Assembly (NCBI GenBank): GCA_019054805.1
Contig: JAHQIY010000015.1
Location: 876,001 to 940,000 of the forward strand
Direction: 5' to 3'
Source: Brachionus manjavacas
Lineage: Eukaryota > Rotifera > Eurotatoria > Ploima > Brachionidae
Length of the DNA: 64,000 nt
The translations under genes and the position numbers were made by a program. Under the pieces are notes generated by a model. The model ran no database searches, was not told where the DNA came from, and saw only the letters and a program-made list of their open reading frames with translations. This document shows, piece after piece, positions 21,701 to 32,702 of this stretch (positions are counted from its first letter, which is position 1; the number at the start of each line of letters is the position of its first letter).

Positions 21701-24700
21701 TAGATAAGAAATCAATAGGCGGCATTTTATTGAGAGTTCCATTAGTCTCAAGAGCCATTAGCAGGAGGAAGAGTTATCAAATATTTTTTCAAAGTTTTAA
21801 ATAAGGGGTAGGCATTCAGGAATAAGCAAAGTAAATAGTGAGATATATATTTTTTCACGAGTGGCATATATAGGTAATAAATTTATATTATTCTTTTTCT
21901 CTATTTAAATCGATATCCGAACAAGAAATTTATTTTTAATCAGATTTTAATAGCTTCAAAACACTTCTTCACTTTAATTTAAAAGAGAGTTTTTCTTTTC
22001 TGGCAACAAATTTATTTTGTCTTTTTAATAAATTTTTTATTAAAACTTGCAATCCATTATACTTTTTTTAAGTCGAAATTATTTGAAATCAACAGTCAAC
22101 TAACTCGGCTTAAATTGTCTAGTGGCATTTTTTGCTTCTCTCTCTCTCTCTCTCTTTTTTTTTATTAAGCTAGATTTATTTTCGGTTGTCAATGGATTTA
22201 TTATAATTTTGGAAAATTTCTCTTCTTTTTCAGTATTCTTCACATGCTAAAGTGTAATCAAAAATATAAAATCTCAACGTTGCTGGAGAAAATTTATTTT
22301 CGAATCTACCTGAAAGAGGATCAGCATTTTTAATTAAAAAAGAAATGAGCAAGCATTGCCAAGTAAAGTAACTTATCAATCACATCGAGATTTTCTAATT
22401 AAGCTGAAGGCAAATAATCTTTGAAATTCACGCAAAAAGGGAAAAAATTGATTTTTTTTCTCTTTTTCCTGTGTCCGAGCAAAATGCTAAATTAAACACT
22501 AATAGCAATAGAAAAGATGTATAATTAAAACTCTGAGAGAGTTGGCAGCATTGTTTGTTCTCACTTTTTTATTTTTCATTCAAATGAACACAAGAAAGAA
22601 AAAAAGTTTTTTTTTAATTTTTTTTAGATAATTTCGTCCTATTTTGTATGTTTTGTTTATTTTTATGCAAAAAAGAGCAATTAACCCTAATAAAAAAAGA
22701 CATATAATTTAAGCTTTGAGAGAGTTGGCACCACTGTTTATTTTAAAATTTATTTTTTTTTAATTTTAAGAACTTCATTCTAAATAATTCCCTCCGATTT
22801 GGTATATTTTATTAATTTTAGTGTAAAAGTAATCAATAAATACTAAAAAGGAAGAAAAAATGATGCATATTCAAAACTTGGAGAAAGTTGACACTTCGTT
22901 ATTTTTTGAAATTCTTAAAAAGTTCTGTCCATCTTGGTAAATTTTGTTAACTTTAAAGTAAAAGCAATCAATAAACATAAAAAAGACATAAAATAAAAGT
23001 TCTGAGAGATGTGGCAGCACTATTTACTCTCTTTAAGAAAGAAAAATTTTTATTTTGAAATTTTTTTTAAAAACTCTGACCAATTTGGTATATTTTGTTA
23101 GCTTTGATTAAATGAGAATCTATTGACACTTTCGAGAAAGCGAATAATGATGTATAATTGGAACCACTGTTTATTCTCGTTTTTTTTTGTTTCTTTCTCA
23201 GGAAATAATTCTTTTTTTTTAAATTTTTTAAAAAATTCTGTTCAATTTGGTAAATTTTGTTAATTTTAATGTAAAACTTATCAATAAAAGAGACATTAAA
23301 TAAAAAATCCAAGAAAACTGGTGGCACTTTTTATTCTCTTTGAAAAAAAATATTTATTTTGGAAATTTTTTTAAAAAGCTCTGTCCAATTTGGTATATTT
23401 TGGAAATTTTGATGAAAAGGTAATCTATAAACACTTAAAAGAAAGCAAAAAATGATGTAAAGTCAAAACTCTGAGAGAGTTGGCATTACTGTTTATTTTA
23501 ATTTTCAAAATTTTTATTCTCACGAAATTTTTTTTATTTTTGAATTATATTTTAGATAATTCCGTCCAATTTTGTATATTTTGTTAATTTTTTATGTAAA
23601 AGTAATCAATAAATCGTCAAAGAATGAGATCTAAGCCGAAAGCAAGAAGAATATCAACAGGTAAGAGCCAATATTGGATTTTAATTCAAAGAAGCTTTAT
23701 ATTAATAAAAGACAATAGCTAGAAGCTAATAAACTTTACTGAATCATATCCATTAAAAGCGACCATAAAGCTTACGTACAACCAAAAAAAAAACATAAAA
23801 TTTAATTTATTCAAGCATCATTTTATTGTTATATTTCAATATACTGAAGTTGACTCAATTCAAAATTGGAATTTGTTGACTTTGTTTGTTATTTTTTCTT
23901 GTCTTTTATTAAAATTATTTGTTTATAAGCTGAAAAAACTTTGTTTCATCGTGTCACCTTAGAAACCATCTTCATTATTACCTGAATAATCACTCTGATA
24001 ATGGAGCATGTATAAAACGGGGCGGCACCGTGTCCTAGAATCGATTTGATCTATTGAATTCTAATTCAACAAGTCATGCTAGAAAAATTCTTTTTTTCAA
24101 TTAACAAATTGAAAACAAGTCTCTAAACGAGACTCAAATTTCAATTGATGAATTGAAGTTTTAATTTAGTTTATGATTTTGTTCGATTTGAACGGATTTG
24201 GAGAAAAATTCTTAAGAGCTTTATTCGCACTGAAAACAAATTTTGGCCTAGACTCGGCGATCTTGACTTATCTTACATTTGACTAAAACAAAATATGAAA
24301 AAAAGAGATAAACTCAAGATTGACAAAATTTATCTTGATCCCATTTTAACTTTTGATTTTTAAATATTTATATTTTTCATTAGCGAAAGTAAATGTATTT
24401 CACTTTTTGTCGTTCTTAGCTGAAGACGATACACTCTAGCGTATCTCTAGGCTTTATCTTCAAGATAACATTGAGTTGGTACTCAAGATTGACAATAAGT
24501 TAGAACACTGATTGCTCTGGCTCGATTGGTTTATCTCTTGATTGATGGTCTTTAAATGGGAGAGATTTTTTTCGGACACAAATCTAGTTGCCATGGTAAC
24601 ATCATTAGCCGTAAATTTTTTCTAAATAAATTATCAAAAGTGATGAATTCAGGTTGTCCTCGGATATTTAGCAATCTATCTTTAATTTATGGTATTTCTA

Positions 24701-25193
24701 TCTTATCATGGCGTTATTAGGGCTGAAAAGATTTCAAAAATCATAAAAGTTTATGAATCCCTAAACTAATAAAATATCCAACTAGAAAAAAATGTGATAA
24801 TTGTGACTGGGTTTTTGACAAAATTTAAAAGACAAATAATTTTTTTATCTTCGTTAAATTCAATTAACTAATTGATATAAATGGATAAAGATGTTTTAGA
24901 GCAACTAAAAGATAAAGTTTTTTTGTTGTTTTTTTTTTTTATCAAAAAACTTAAAGAGAAAGGGCTAAATAGAGTTTTTATTCCGTTTAAAATACAAGTG
25001 ATAAATTTATCTCTTAAAAAAACATTTTTTTCTTCGAAAATTTGTCATTAAGATTTTGCCAAAGCATACAAGATCTTAAATTGAATAGATAATATTTGAT
25101 TTATTTCCACAAAGATTTTGAATAAATATTTATTAAAAAAAAAAAAAATTTAGTTAAATTTTTTTTGGAATTTTAGAGTCTGCTGATAACCAC
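18738..25193. other. Gene-poor 6.5 kb between MRPS21 and PRDM3/16
   Basis: No coding exon was recognised. The flanking genes diverge, so promoters and non-coding 5' exons of both may lie here. A CT dinucleotide run is at 22137-22155, and a degenerate tandem array fills ~22500-23640 (separate entry). The stretch ~20280-21480 is less AT-biased than the rest and would be a candidate for 5' UTR or enhancer sequence of the developmental PRDM gene; this is inference. Confidence 0.4.
22500..23640. repeat. Degenerate tandem repeat, ~7 units of ~125-180 bp
   Basis: A core like CTCTGAGAGAGTTGGCAGCACTGTTTATTCTC recurs, with changes, at about 22531, 22713, 22875, 22998, 23155, 23308 and 23466. Between cores each unit has a T-rich run, then ATTCTGTCCAATTTGG, TATATTTTGTTAATTTT, AATGTAAAAGTAATCAATAAA and AAAGACATAAAAT, in the same order. 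Spacings are 124-182 bp, so units vary by internal indels. An 86-codon minus-strand frame at 23067-23327 is an artefact of the array. Confidence 0.8.
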
Positions 25194-27673
25194 ATGGATC
25201 AAGTTAATCAAAGATCGCCACAAATGACTCAGCCAGAAGACAGCTGTGCGCCTACTGGCTTAAAAATCGAAGACAACATTGTCAAAGTGAGTACATTTGT
25301 GGAAAAGGACACAGTTTTGGACATACTTGAGGGTCAATTGGGCGAAAATTCGACACTAAGTCGTCTGATAGAAGTAGTGGACGCGGACCAAGAGACCAAG
25401 GGATGGTTCGAGTTTAACAAATGTCCAAAGTGGTTCTTGTTGATAAAAAAGTGCAGTGTGAACCAGAATCCCAATGTGTACGCATTGTATTCAAATAACC
25501 ACTTGAGTCTTAAGACAAAGTTCGCCATGGACACCAACACAGAATTGTTGTTTGATTTTAGGGCTAGGTCTGATGACGAAGCTTATGATAGTGAGGCTGA
25601 AATGGAGTTTTATAACGAGGCTGAAATAACCGAAAATTGTGAGGCTTCTGGTGAGCTAGAAAGCTTAAAGTAACTCAATTAATCATGATGAGCCTGATTT
25701 AGATTTGAGATTTTTCTTTTAGGAGAAAATTTGATGAGGAAGATGTGGAATCAGTAAAGTCAAACAAAATGGCCAAAAGCTCGGAAATTTCTGTCAATGA
25801 CCATTTGGGCACATTTTTTCAAAGTAAAAGCGCTCAATTGAGCGAATTTTTGCACGAAGTTCAAAAGAAAAATACTCAAAACTCGAGCGGCAGCGACTCG
25901 GAGTCGCGTGCGTTTGGTTGTCCAAGTTGCGGCAAGACATTTGCCTCTTCCAGCGGCCTTAAACAACACATGCATATACATGGTAGTGTCAAACCTTACA
26001 AATGCGATGTAATTTAATAAATTAAAATTCAGTTTGGAAAAAAAAAATATTAATTTTTTTTTTATTAATAATAGATATGCACCAAAGCCTATACTCAATT
26101 TTCCAATTTATGCCGTCACAAAAGATCTCACACAGAGTGTAAAAATCAATTTGTCTGCAAATTTTGCCGATCTCCATTTCAATCAAGCAATTCTCTCAGC
26201 AAGCATGAGTAAGTCAATTTAAGGAAAAAATTGAATTGAAATAAATTTTAAAAATTTTATTAAAAAATTATAAAAATAAATTAAAAAAAATTTCTCAATT
26301 TTTATTTTTTTTCCTTTAGAATAACATGTCGTAGCAAATATGATGGACCGATTAGGTCGGGACAATCGAGCCCGAACACAATCAAAGATGTCAAGTCAAA
26401 ACTAGAGCCTGTCAGTCTTAAGTCCGACTCGGACTCGCTGTCAAATCAGTCCACTAGTGATCTGTCTGCTTCGAGTTTGCTAGAGATGATCAAAAATCAG
26501 CCAAAAGCCAACAATACAGCAAATCCAAATTTGAATCTTCTCCTAAATTTGTTCAAGCCAAACTTGTGGCAGGGCCAGAACCAGGCGCAGTTCGGAAATT
26601 TGGCCCTAATGTCCCTGATACAAAATTCAGCCCAATTTCCGCTTAGCCTAATTCAAAATCAACTGATTACCAATTTGTTCAATGGACGCAATCCGTCATC
26701 GAATGATACGGAGTCGAATTCATCTTCACCAAACACAACACCATCATCGACCCCATCATGCACCCCCATTCCAAACGAGCCTATAAACCTGAGCAACAAG
26801 CGAGCGAGTGCCGAAGTGGACGCTCCGTTGGACTTGTCGCGCAAAGTGTTCAATCAAGAAGACATGGAAGCGAAAAAATTTGCCACAAATGACTCAATAT
26901 TGAACGGAAATGACTATTTCCCAAAGCTAAACGAAGAAAATGGCCTGAGAAAAAAAACCAAAGCAAGAACAAAAGTGAACTCGGCACTGATGTCGCCGAC
27001 ATCGCCAAGCAACCAGTTTAAGGAGAACGATTTTGACGCAGAGGCCGACACCGAAGTCAAGGTGTTGACCAAAGACAAACACATATGTAAATATTGTAAG
27101 AAATCGTTTCCGCGTTCGGCCAATTTGACCAGACATTTGAGAACCCACACTGGCGAACAGCCCTACAGCTGTATGTTCTGCGAGCGTTCGTTTTCGATTT
27201 CAAGCAATTTGCAGAGACATATCAGAAATATTCATAATAAAGAAAAGCCTTTTAAGTGTCCCAAGTGTCACAGATGCTTTGGTCAACAGACTAATTTGGA
27301 TCGTCACATGAGAAAGCACGACCATGGCCAAGTTCCCAACTACGCCAAGATGGCAAAAAGAAACACGAAAAAAACTGAATATCCGATTGATAAAATGGAC
27401 TCGGTGGAGTCCAGTTCGGAAGGTCTGATGTCGACTGGGCTGAGTCTGAATTCAAAAGTGGAAAATTTGGCCAAGTTTAATCAGAATGTGTCCCATTCGG
27501 TTGAGGACGAGGAGGAAATTGAGGAGTACGATGAAGAAGAAGAGGAGGAGGAAATATCCGAAGAAGACAACGAAGAATTGGAAGAAGATGAGTCTGATTT
27601 GAATTCAATCAAAGCAGACGAGCTTAGAGAGAGAATGAGCTTTAAGGAAAATGATGTGCTTGTTTCGTCATGA
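25194..27673 (+). CDS. PRDM3/16-like: PRDM3/PRDM16-type zinc-finger transcription factor (EVI1/hamlet family), four exons
   Basis: A nuclear regulator of cell fate. Exons are 25194-25669, 25723-26008, 26075-26208 and 26320-27673; introns are 53, 66 and 111 nt; the protein is 749 aa. Residues ~85-140 are a diverged PR (SET-like) domain ([18 protein letters not shown]). Three N-terminal fingers follow at about 225-302: [32 protein letters not shown], and a C2HC finger ending SLSKHEITC, all hallmarks of EVI1. CtBP-binding motifs PINLS (453-457) and PLDLS (468-472) come next. The C-terminal three-finger cluster (555-632) is nearly identical to EVI1, with [30 protein letters not shown] and [11 protein letters not shown]. 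An acidic tail is at ~695-726. Vertebrate proteins have seven N-terminal fingers, so about four appear missing. A further 5' exon cannot be excluded. Confidence 0.92.
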
Positions 27674-29048
27674 GGAGCTTAGCAATGACAATCAAAATTA
27701 AAAAAAAAATTACGTCCAGTTTTTAATTAAAGTATTATCATTGTAAATATATTGACTTAAAAAAATTAATTCTGATAATTTTGAGATTTAATTGTATCTT
27801 TTTTTTAAGTATAACTTAATTTTACTATTTGATTTTAATTGCACTTCGAGTCAAAGAGAATGAAAATTAATAGCCGTCCAGTTACTACACTCGAGTTCTT
27901 TTCTTTTTTTTTATTTTAGATATTAAATGATTCTCTTGTCTTTTTTTAAGTTACATTCCTTTTTTATTATATTTTATTTAGATATTTAATTTAAATGCGT
28001 TATTTAATAAAGTTTTGAAAAAAAAATAAATTTTTTTTCCTAATCAAGTCCAATTAAAATGTGTGCTTGTTTTTATGTATGAATTTATAACTTATTATTT
28101 GAGAGTTTAAATAGATAATTATTTTCTAAACCAATAGTACAAGATAAATTTTTTTGTTATCTTCTAAAATATTAATTTACTGTTATTTGATTTGAAAATT
28201 GCTTTTAAAAATTAATTAGAAAAATATAGAAGCTGCCGTGAAGCTAATTTCGAAAATTGTCAACTACCCTCGATAATTTCTTTGAATAAAAGTTTATTAA
28301 GTGAATTTTTTTTCACTAAAATCTAAAATTGAAAAATCAATAAAACGAAAATTGCTAAAAATTTAATTGCTTTTTTGTTTGCTTTAATTATCTGATAAAT
28401 TATTGAAAAAAGAAAAGAAATTTAAAATTTGAATTGGAAAAATAGAAGTTTCGACTCACTTCAATTCTTCTCGACTTTATTATTTGACCGATCATAAATA
28501 TACTAAAAAATTTTTTTAATTCTGATTAACACTTTTAAGTAGCATAAAAAAATCAAATTCGTTCTTATTTTTATATTTTCTAAAAAAAAAACTTTTCTTT
28601 ATAAGAATGATGTAGAATGTTGAATAAGTGGTTTTTTTACTTTGTATCAAATAAATGGTGCTATAACAAGACTCAATTATATTTTTAAATTAATCAGCTT
28701 CACCTTTTAAAAGCAAATTTGAAAAAAAAAACAGATAAAAAATTAAATTTTTATTTGAACAATATTTTTCAAATTTCATTAATTCATGTTTTTGGATTTT
28801 GAATTTTGTGGAATATTTTAGTTAATTGATCTACATTTTTTTGATGATAAAATAAATGCAAATATGATTTAAAATTAATTTCAAAAAAGTTTTAAGTTTA
28901 TTTAAAAGATCCGGAATTAAAAAAATATTTTTTACCTTAAAATCAACTTTATAAGTTAATATAAAAAAAGCCATATAAACTTGTTTATTTGAAGTAACAA
29001 CTTAAAGCTTTAATAAAAAGAATAAATAATTTGTTCGTGCAAAATTGG
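27674..29048. other. Convergent spacer between PRDM3/16 and GPCR genes
   Basis: 1.4 kb of AT-rich sequence between two stop codons facing each other. It should hold both 3' UTRs; AATAAA-type hexamers are present, for example near 28005. No exon or structured element was recognised. Confidence 0.45.
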
Positions 29049-30054
29049 TTATTTTAATCCAAATATTAGTTTGCATTCTTGCCAAAATTTTACATTTGTA
29101 AGAAAAAAAACAACAAAATTAAAACTATGATAGGAAAAAGATAAAACAGCTAAACAATTGACATAAAAACGACCTAAAGGTTCTGCAATTAGTTCAAAAT
29201 ACCAATATGCAGTTACGGTCGAGTACGGCAACGATGTAAAAAAGAAGAAAAATGTCAACAAAACTATTGTATAGGTCAGTGTTTTTGATTTTTGTTTGCG
29301 TCGCTTGGAAACCAAACTGCGAACTTTTTTGGCTGGCTTCAATGAATGACATATAAGAAAAAAATTAACAATCAAAAGAATAATAAAAGGCACTAGGGAA
29401 TATATGTAAACATGAATCTAAAAAATAAATCTAAATTATTTTCTTGAAAAAAATCATTAAAAAATTACTTTGTGCCATCTAGGAATGTAGGAAAACTCGT
29501 CAAAATAATACTTGGGTGTATAGCACTTAACAATTGTTGTCTGATTTACCTTTGTGTGATAACCATTTAAAACAAGTAGATGCGAGTTGAGCAAAAATAT
29601 AAAAAATCCGAGAATAAAGCATAGCATCTTAGCATTTCTTACTGTGGAGTTTAATTTTCTCCATGACGTAATTCTGACACTCAGATATCTGTCGACAGTG
29701 GTGAACACCTTTTAGGAAATACTTAAAGAAAACCAAAATACTTTGAGCACTTACCAAAAGCCATGCACTGTATTGAAGACAAAAGTATTGCAGAAACACG
29801 GCTATTTTGCACCACCATGCGGAAATGAATTCATGTGCAAAACCAAAAAAAGCAAGAAAGAATACATCTATGTTCCATACAGATAGGGCAAATATATCGC
29901 TTATTGAAATGACCATTAAAAGTCGGAATGAGGTTAAATTTCGCAGAGGCTTACGTCGACAAACAAAAAATGTTAGAATATTTCCTACTAAACCGAAAAA
30001 AAATAGGAATAGGGAAACTATTCCGAGAAGTTTGTTACCAAAGTCTAACAACAT
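29049..30054 (-). CDS. Rhodopsin-family GPCR (orphan, neuropeptide-receptor-like), three exons
   Basis: A compact seven-helix receptor of 302 aa. Exons are 30054-29755, 29708-29469 and 29417-29049, all phase 0, with introns of 46 and 51 nt. The first donor is a canonical GTAAGT. Exon 1 starts at the ATG before a short N-terminus and TM1, with LVGNI (the conserved Asn of TM1) and SISDIFA in TM2. TM3 crosses the first intron, giving WLL|VFTTVDRYLSV with an intact DRY motif. Exon 2 holds TM4 and an extracellular loop with a sequon (NQT). Exon 3 has TM5, a basic loop (KKVRSLVSKRRKQKSK), TM6 and TM7. TM7 reads FSYHSFNFVVFF in place of the usual NPxxY, as in several invertebrate FMRFamide-receptor-like orphans. 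The ligand is unknown. Confidence 0.82.
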
Positions 30055-30761
30055 TTGAATAGATCTAGAAATGATTTCATTTAGTAATATTAGATAATTT
30101 TTTTAAATTTTAAAATACATTAACTCGGTAATTAAACGTACTAATTGCTGACACCTTCTTATTACAACATTTGATATGGTGAATTAAATTTTTGAAATTT
30201 GATATTAATTAAATAATTTAAATGCCTGAAAAATATAAAATTAAAGGAAATTTTATTGACAAAATTCAATTGATAAAATTTTCCGGTTAAAAAAACAAAT
30301 AGCTTTAATAAAATATTCTATTCATTGGAAAATGATCAATTGTTAACCTGATTAATTTTCTATTTCAAAATATGAAAATAATTTTAAAAATAAAAATCAT
30401 CATCAATGAGATAGAGAAGATTTAAATTTTTTTTTTAAGCTGATCAAACACTTATTGGAAAAATAAATAGAAATTAACCAAGATTTTTAATAATGTAACT
30501 GATTCAATTTTTGTGATTTCAATCAAAATTTTGAAATATTGACAGCTCAATCGATTTGTGAAGCATAAAACGTTGGAGTGACACAAAAAAAATGAAACCA
30601 AAATTTTTAATCCTGACTTAAAAAACTTAAGTAGAATTATCCAAGATTAATTCCTACAAGATTTAATCTAAATTTTTGTAAAGTTTTTAAAATTTTTCTA
30701 ATTAAATATCTAAAAACCCAACAAAATAAAACATGCTTGTTTTATTTATAATTATTTAGCC
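30055..30761. promoter_or_regulatory. Divergent intergenic region, probable shared promoter
   Basis: 707 bp separate the start codons of the minus-strand GPCR and the plus-strand TPR-SET gene, so both promoters must lie here or overlap. No TATA or initiator motif can be told apart from the AT-rich background. Confidence 0.35.
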
Positions 30762-32702
30762 ATGTTGAACAATTGGAGTGAATCGATTCCTAGGCCTTCA
30801 AAAAGCTTGCTGATCGCACAAGACATTCTGCAAAAAAATTATCAAAACAGCTTTAAAACGATATCTACCTCAACGAGTAGCTTGAAAAATGTAGATCACC
30901 TTGAAAAAATTTTTTTAAAAGACCTTTTCGTCAATAGAGTCCATTACGGGAAATTTATTATTTGCCGCACTGTGGAGGAAACCTTTAATGCGGATGAAAT
31001 TTTTAAATTAATCATTGAAGATGAATTAAGTGAAGTGGAAAACATTTTTCTATCAGACTTGATTTCAATGGAAAATTTTCAGATTGATTCGATTTTTATT
31101 ATCAAAGAACCCTATCTTGTAATGAAAGATAAAGAATGTTTTATCAAAATTGAGTCTCCAACTGATGTGCAAATAGTTTATAATCACGATATTGCTAAAT
31201 GGCAGCCTAAAGACTCTTTTTTAAGTGCTGAGGAATTGAATCTGCTAGGTAATCAGAGTTTTTCCAACAAAGATTTTCACTCAGCTGTAAAATTTTACTC
31301 CTGGGCATTAGACAAAAAAATAGACGCCAAAATTCTAAGTAATCGTGCCGCGGCCTTCTTAAATTTAAACTTTTTCTATGAATCAAGTAAGGACTGTAAG
31401 ACTTCAATTGAAATGAGTTCAAAAAATGAAAAAGCATATTTTCGCCTGGCAAGATGCTGTTACCAGATGAAACAATTTGCTCAAGCTCTGGAAGCTCTCG
31501 AAAATTGCCTGAGTATAAATTTAGAAAATGCTGAGGCCAAGAAGGAACTTAATCGAACTAAAAAAAGACTAATCGAAGCAAAGACTGGAGATTATGAGTT
31601 TAAGAATTTGATTGAATCCTGTCGAGATAAGGTTCTCAGACATGACATTGCTGATTTTGTTTCAGATAAGATATATTTAGATAAAGAAAAGCGTTTTGTT
31701 AAAGCAAAAACTTCAATTAAAAGAGGAACTTTGATATTATGTGAAAAAGCAGCGTCCATTTGGTACAAAGCGGAAAATGTGGTTCAATCGAAAGTACCTA
31801 AGATGGAAAACTATAAGCTTTTAATTAACCAACTAACACATAATCCATTTTTATTACAAGAAGTCAACGAGCTAGCTTGGCACAAGGATACTTTAAGTGA
31901 GGAAAATTTTTGTATCGATGTCGCTAAAATCAAGGACATAATTGACCGGAATTCCTTCCAAAGTCGTCCAGTAGAATTTTGCAGCAATTTTAAGCCTGAA
32001 CCAAACCAATTGGAATCTAATTCAGGTTTTTGGATCAAATCGTCATACATTCAACATTCTTGTTTGCCAAATACCCAAAAAATTTTCTTCAACGATGTTG
32101 TTTTGATATATGCTAGTCAAGACATCAATGAAAATGAGCAAATAAATACTTCGTATGTCAACAACACCCAATCATACCAGGAAAGAAGTACAAGCTTAGC
32201 AGAATATGGAATAACTAGATGTGATTGTGAACTTTGCCAAATGGACCGTGAGGACTCGCTGACAAGCGAGAGAGACTCTTATGTCATGGCAAACAACGAC
32301 CGAATTTCAAAGTTAGTTGACCAAGACTCGAAAGATGTCAATCAAGGATTAGATTATTTTAATAAAATCAAAGATATGTACAAAAATAGGACTAATCACA
32401 AGCTATGCTTGGGTCCAGCTTTGTTTTTTTGTGCCACTTTGTTCAGAAATAAGGGAAAGCTGAACAAATCAGCAAAAATTTACATGGAGATGTTCGAGTT
32501 GTGCAAAGATTATCAATATGACTTGGCTGTGTATGGTCTTGTTGAGGCTATTAATGATTTTATTTTATGTTTCGATTTGGAAAATGGCAAAGAGTGCTTC
32601 AAAAAATTGAAACACTATTTGGTTGGTGACCAAGAATACTTTATGCATGTATGCGATGCTAAGATTATTGACTATGAAAATATTCATCAGTTGTTAAATT
32701 AA
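30762..32702 (+). CDS. TPR and SET domain protein (SMYD4-like, no MYND finger), intronless
   Basis: A probable protein-lysine methyltransferase or SET-fold adaptor of 646 aa. TPR helices occupy ~155-275 (LLGNQSFSNKDFHSAVKFYS, LSNRAAAFLNL, AYFRLARCCYQMKQFAQALE). A SET fold spans ~305-466, with RGTLILCEKAA, the NHSCxPN-type motif as QHSCLPN at 431-437, and INTSYVN close to the usual ISY element. A post-SET cysteine cluster CDCELC is at 487-492. SMYD proteins have a MYND zinc finger inserted in the SET domain; the 335-425 insert here has only isolated cysteines and is not a MYND. The first 150 residues are an unrecognised domain. The Asn to Gln change in QHSC may affect cofactor binding, so activity is uncertain. 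No intron over 1.9 kb, unlike most neighbours. Confidence 0.8.
   Translation: MLNNWSESIPRPSKSLLIAQDILQKNYQNSFKTISTSTSSLKNVDHLEKIFLKDLFVNRVHYGKFIICRTVEETFNADEIFKLIIEDELSEVENIFLSDLISMENFQIDSIFIIKEPYLVMKDKECFIKIESPTDVQIVYNHDIAKWQPKDSFLSAEELNLLGNQSFSNKDFHSAVKFYSWALDKKIDAKILSNRAAAFLNLNFFYESSKDCKTSIEMSSKNEKAYFRLARCCYQMKQFAQALEALENCLSINLENAEAKKELNRTKKRLIEAKTGDYEFKNLIESCRDKVLRHDIADFVSDKIYLDKEKRFVKAKTSIKRGTLILCEKAASIWYKAENVVQSKVPKMENYKLLINQLTHNPFLLQEVNELAWHKDTLSEENFCIDVAKIKDIIDRNSFQSRPVEFCSNFKPEPNQLESNSGFWIKSSYIQHSCLPNTQKIFFNDVVLIYASQDINENEQINTSYVNNTQSYQERSTSLAEYGITRCDCELCQMDREDSLTSERDSYVMANNDRISKLVDQDSKDVNQGLDYFNKIKDMYKNRTNHKLCLGPALFFCATLFRNKGKLNKSAKIYMEMFELCKDYQYDLAVYGLVEAINDFILCFDLENGKECFKKLKHYLVGDQEYFMHVCDAKIIDYENIHQLLN

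Noticed and set aside
23067-23327. 86-codon minus-strand ORF
   Set aside because: It repeats NKIYQIxQ twice because it runs over two units of the degenerate tandem array.
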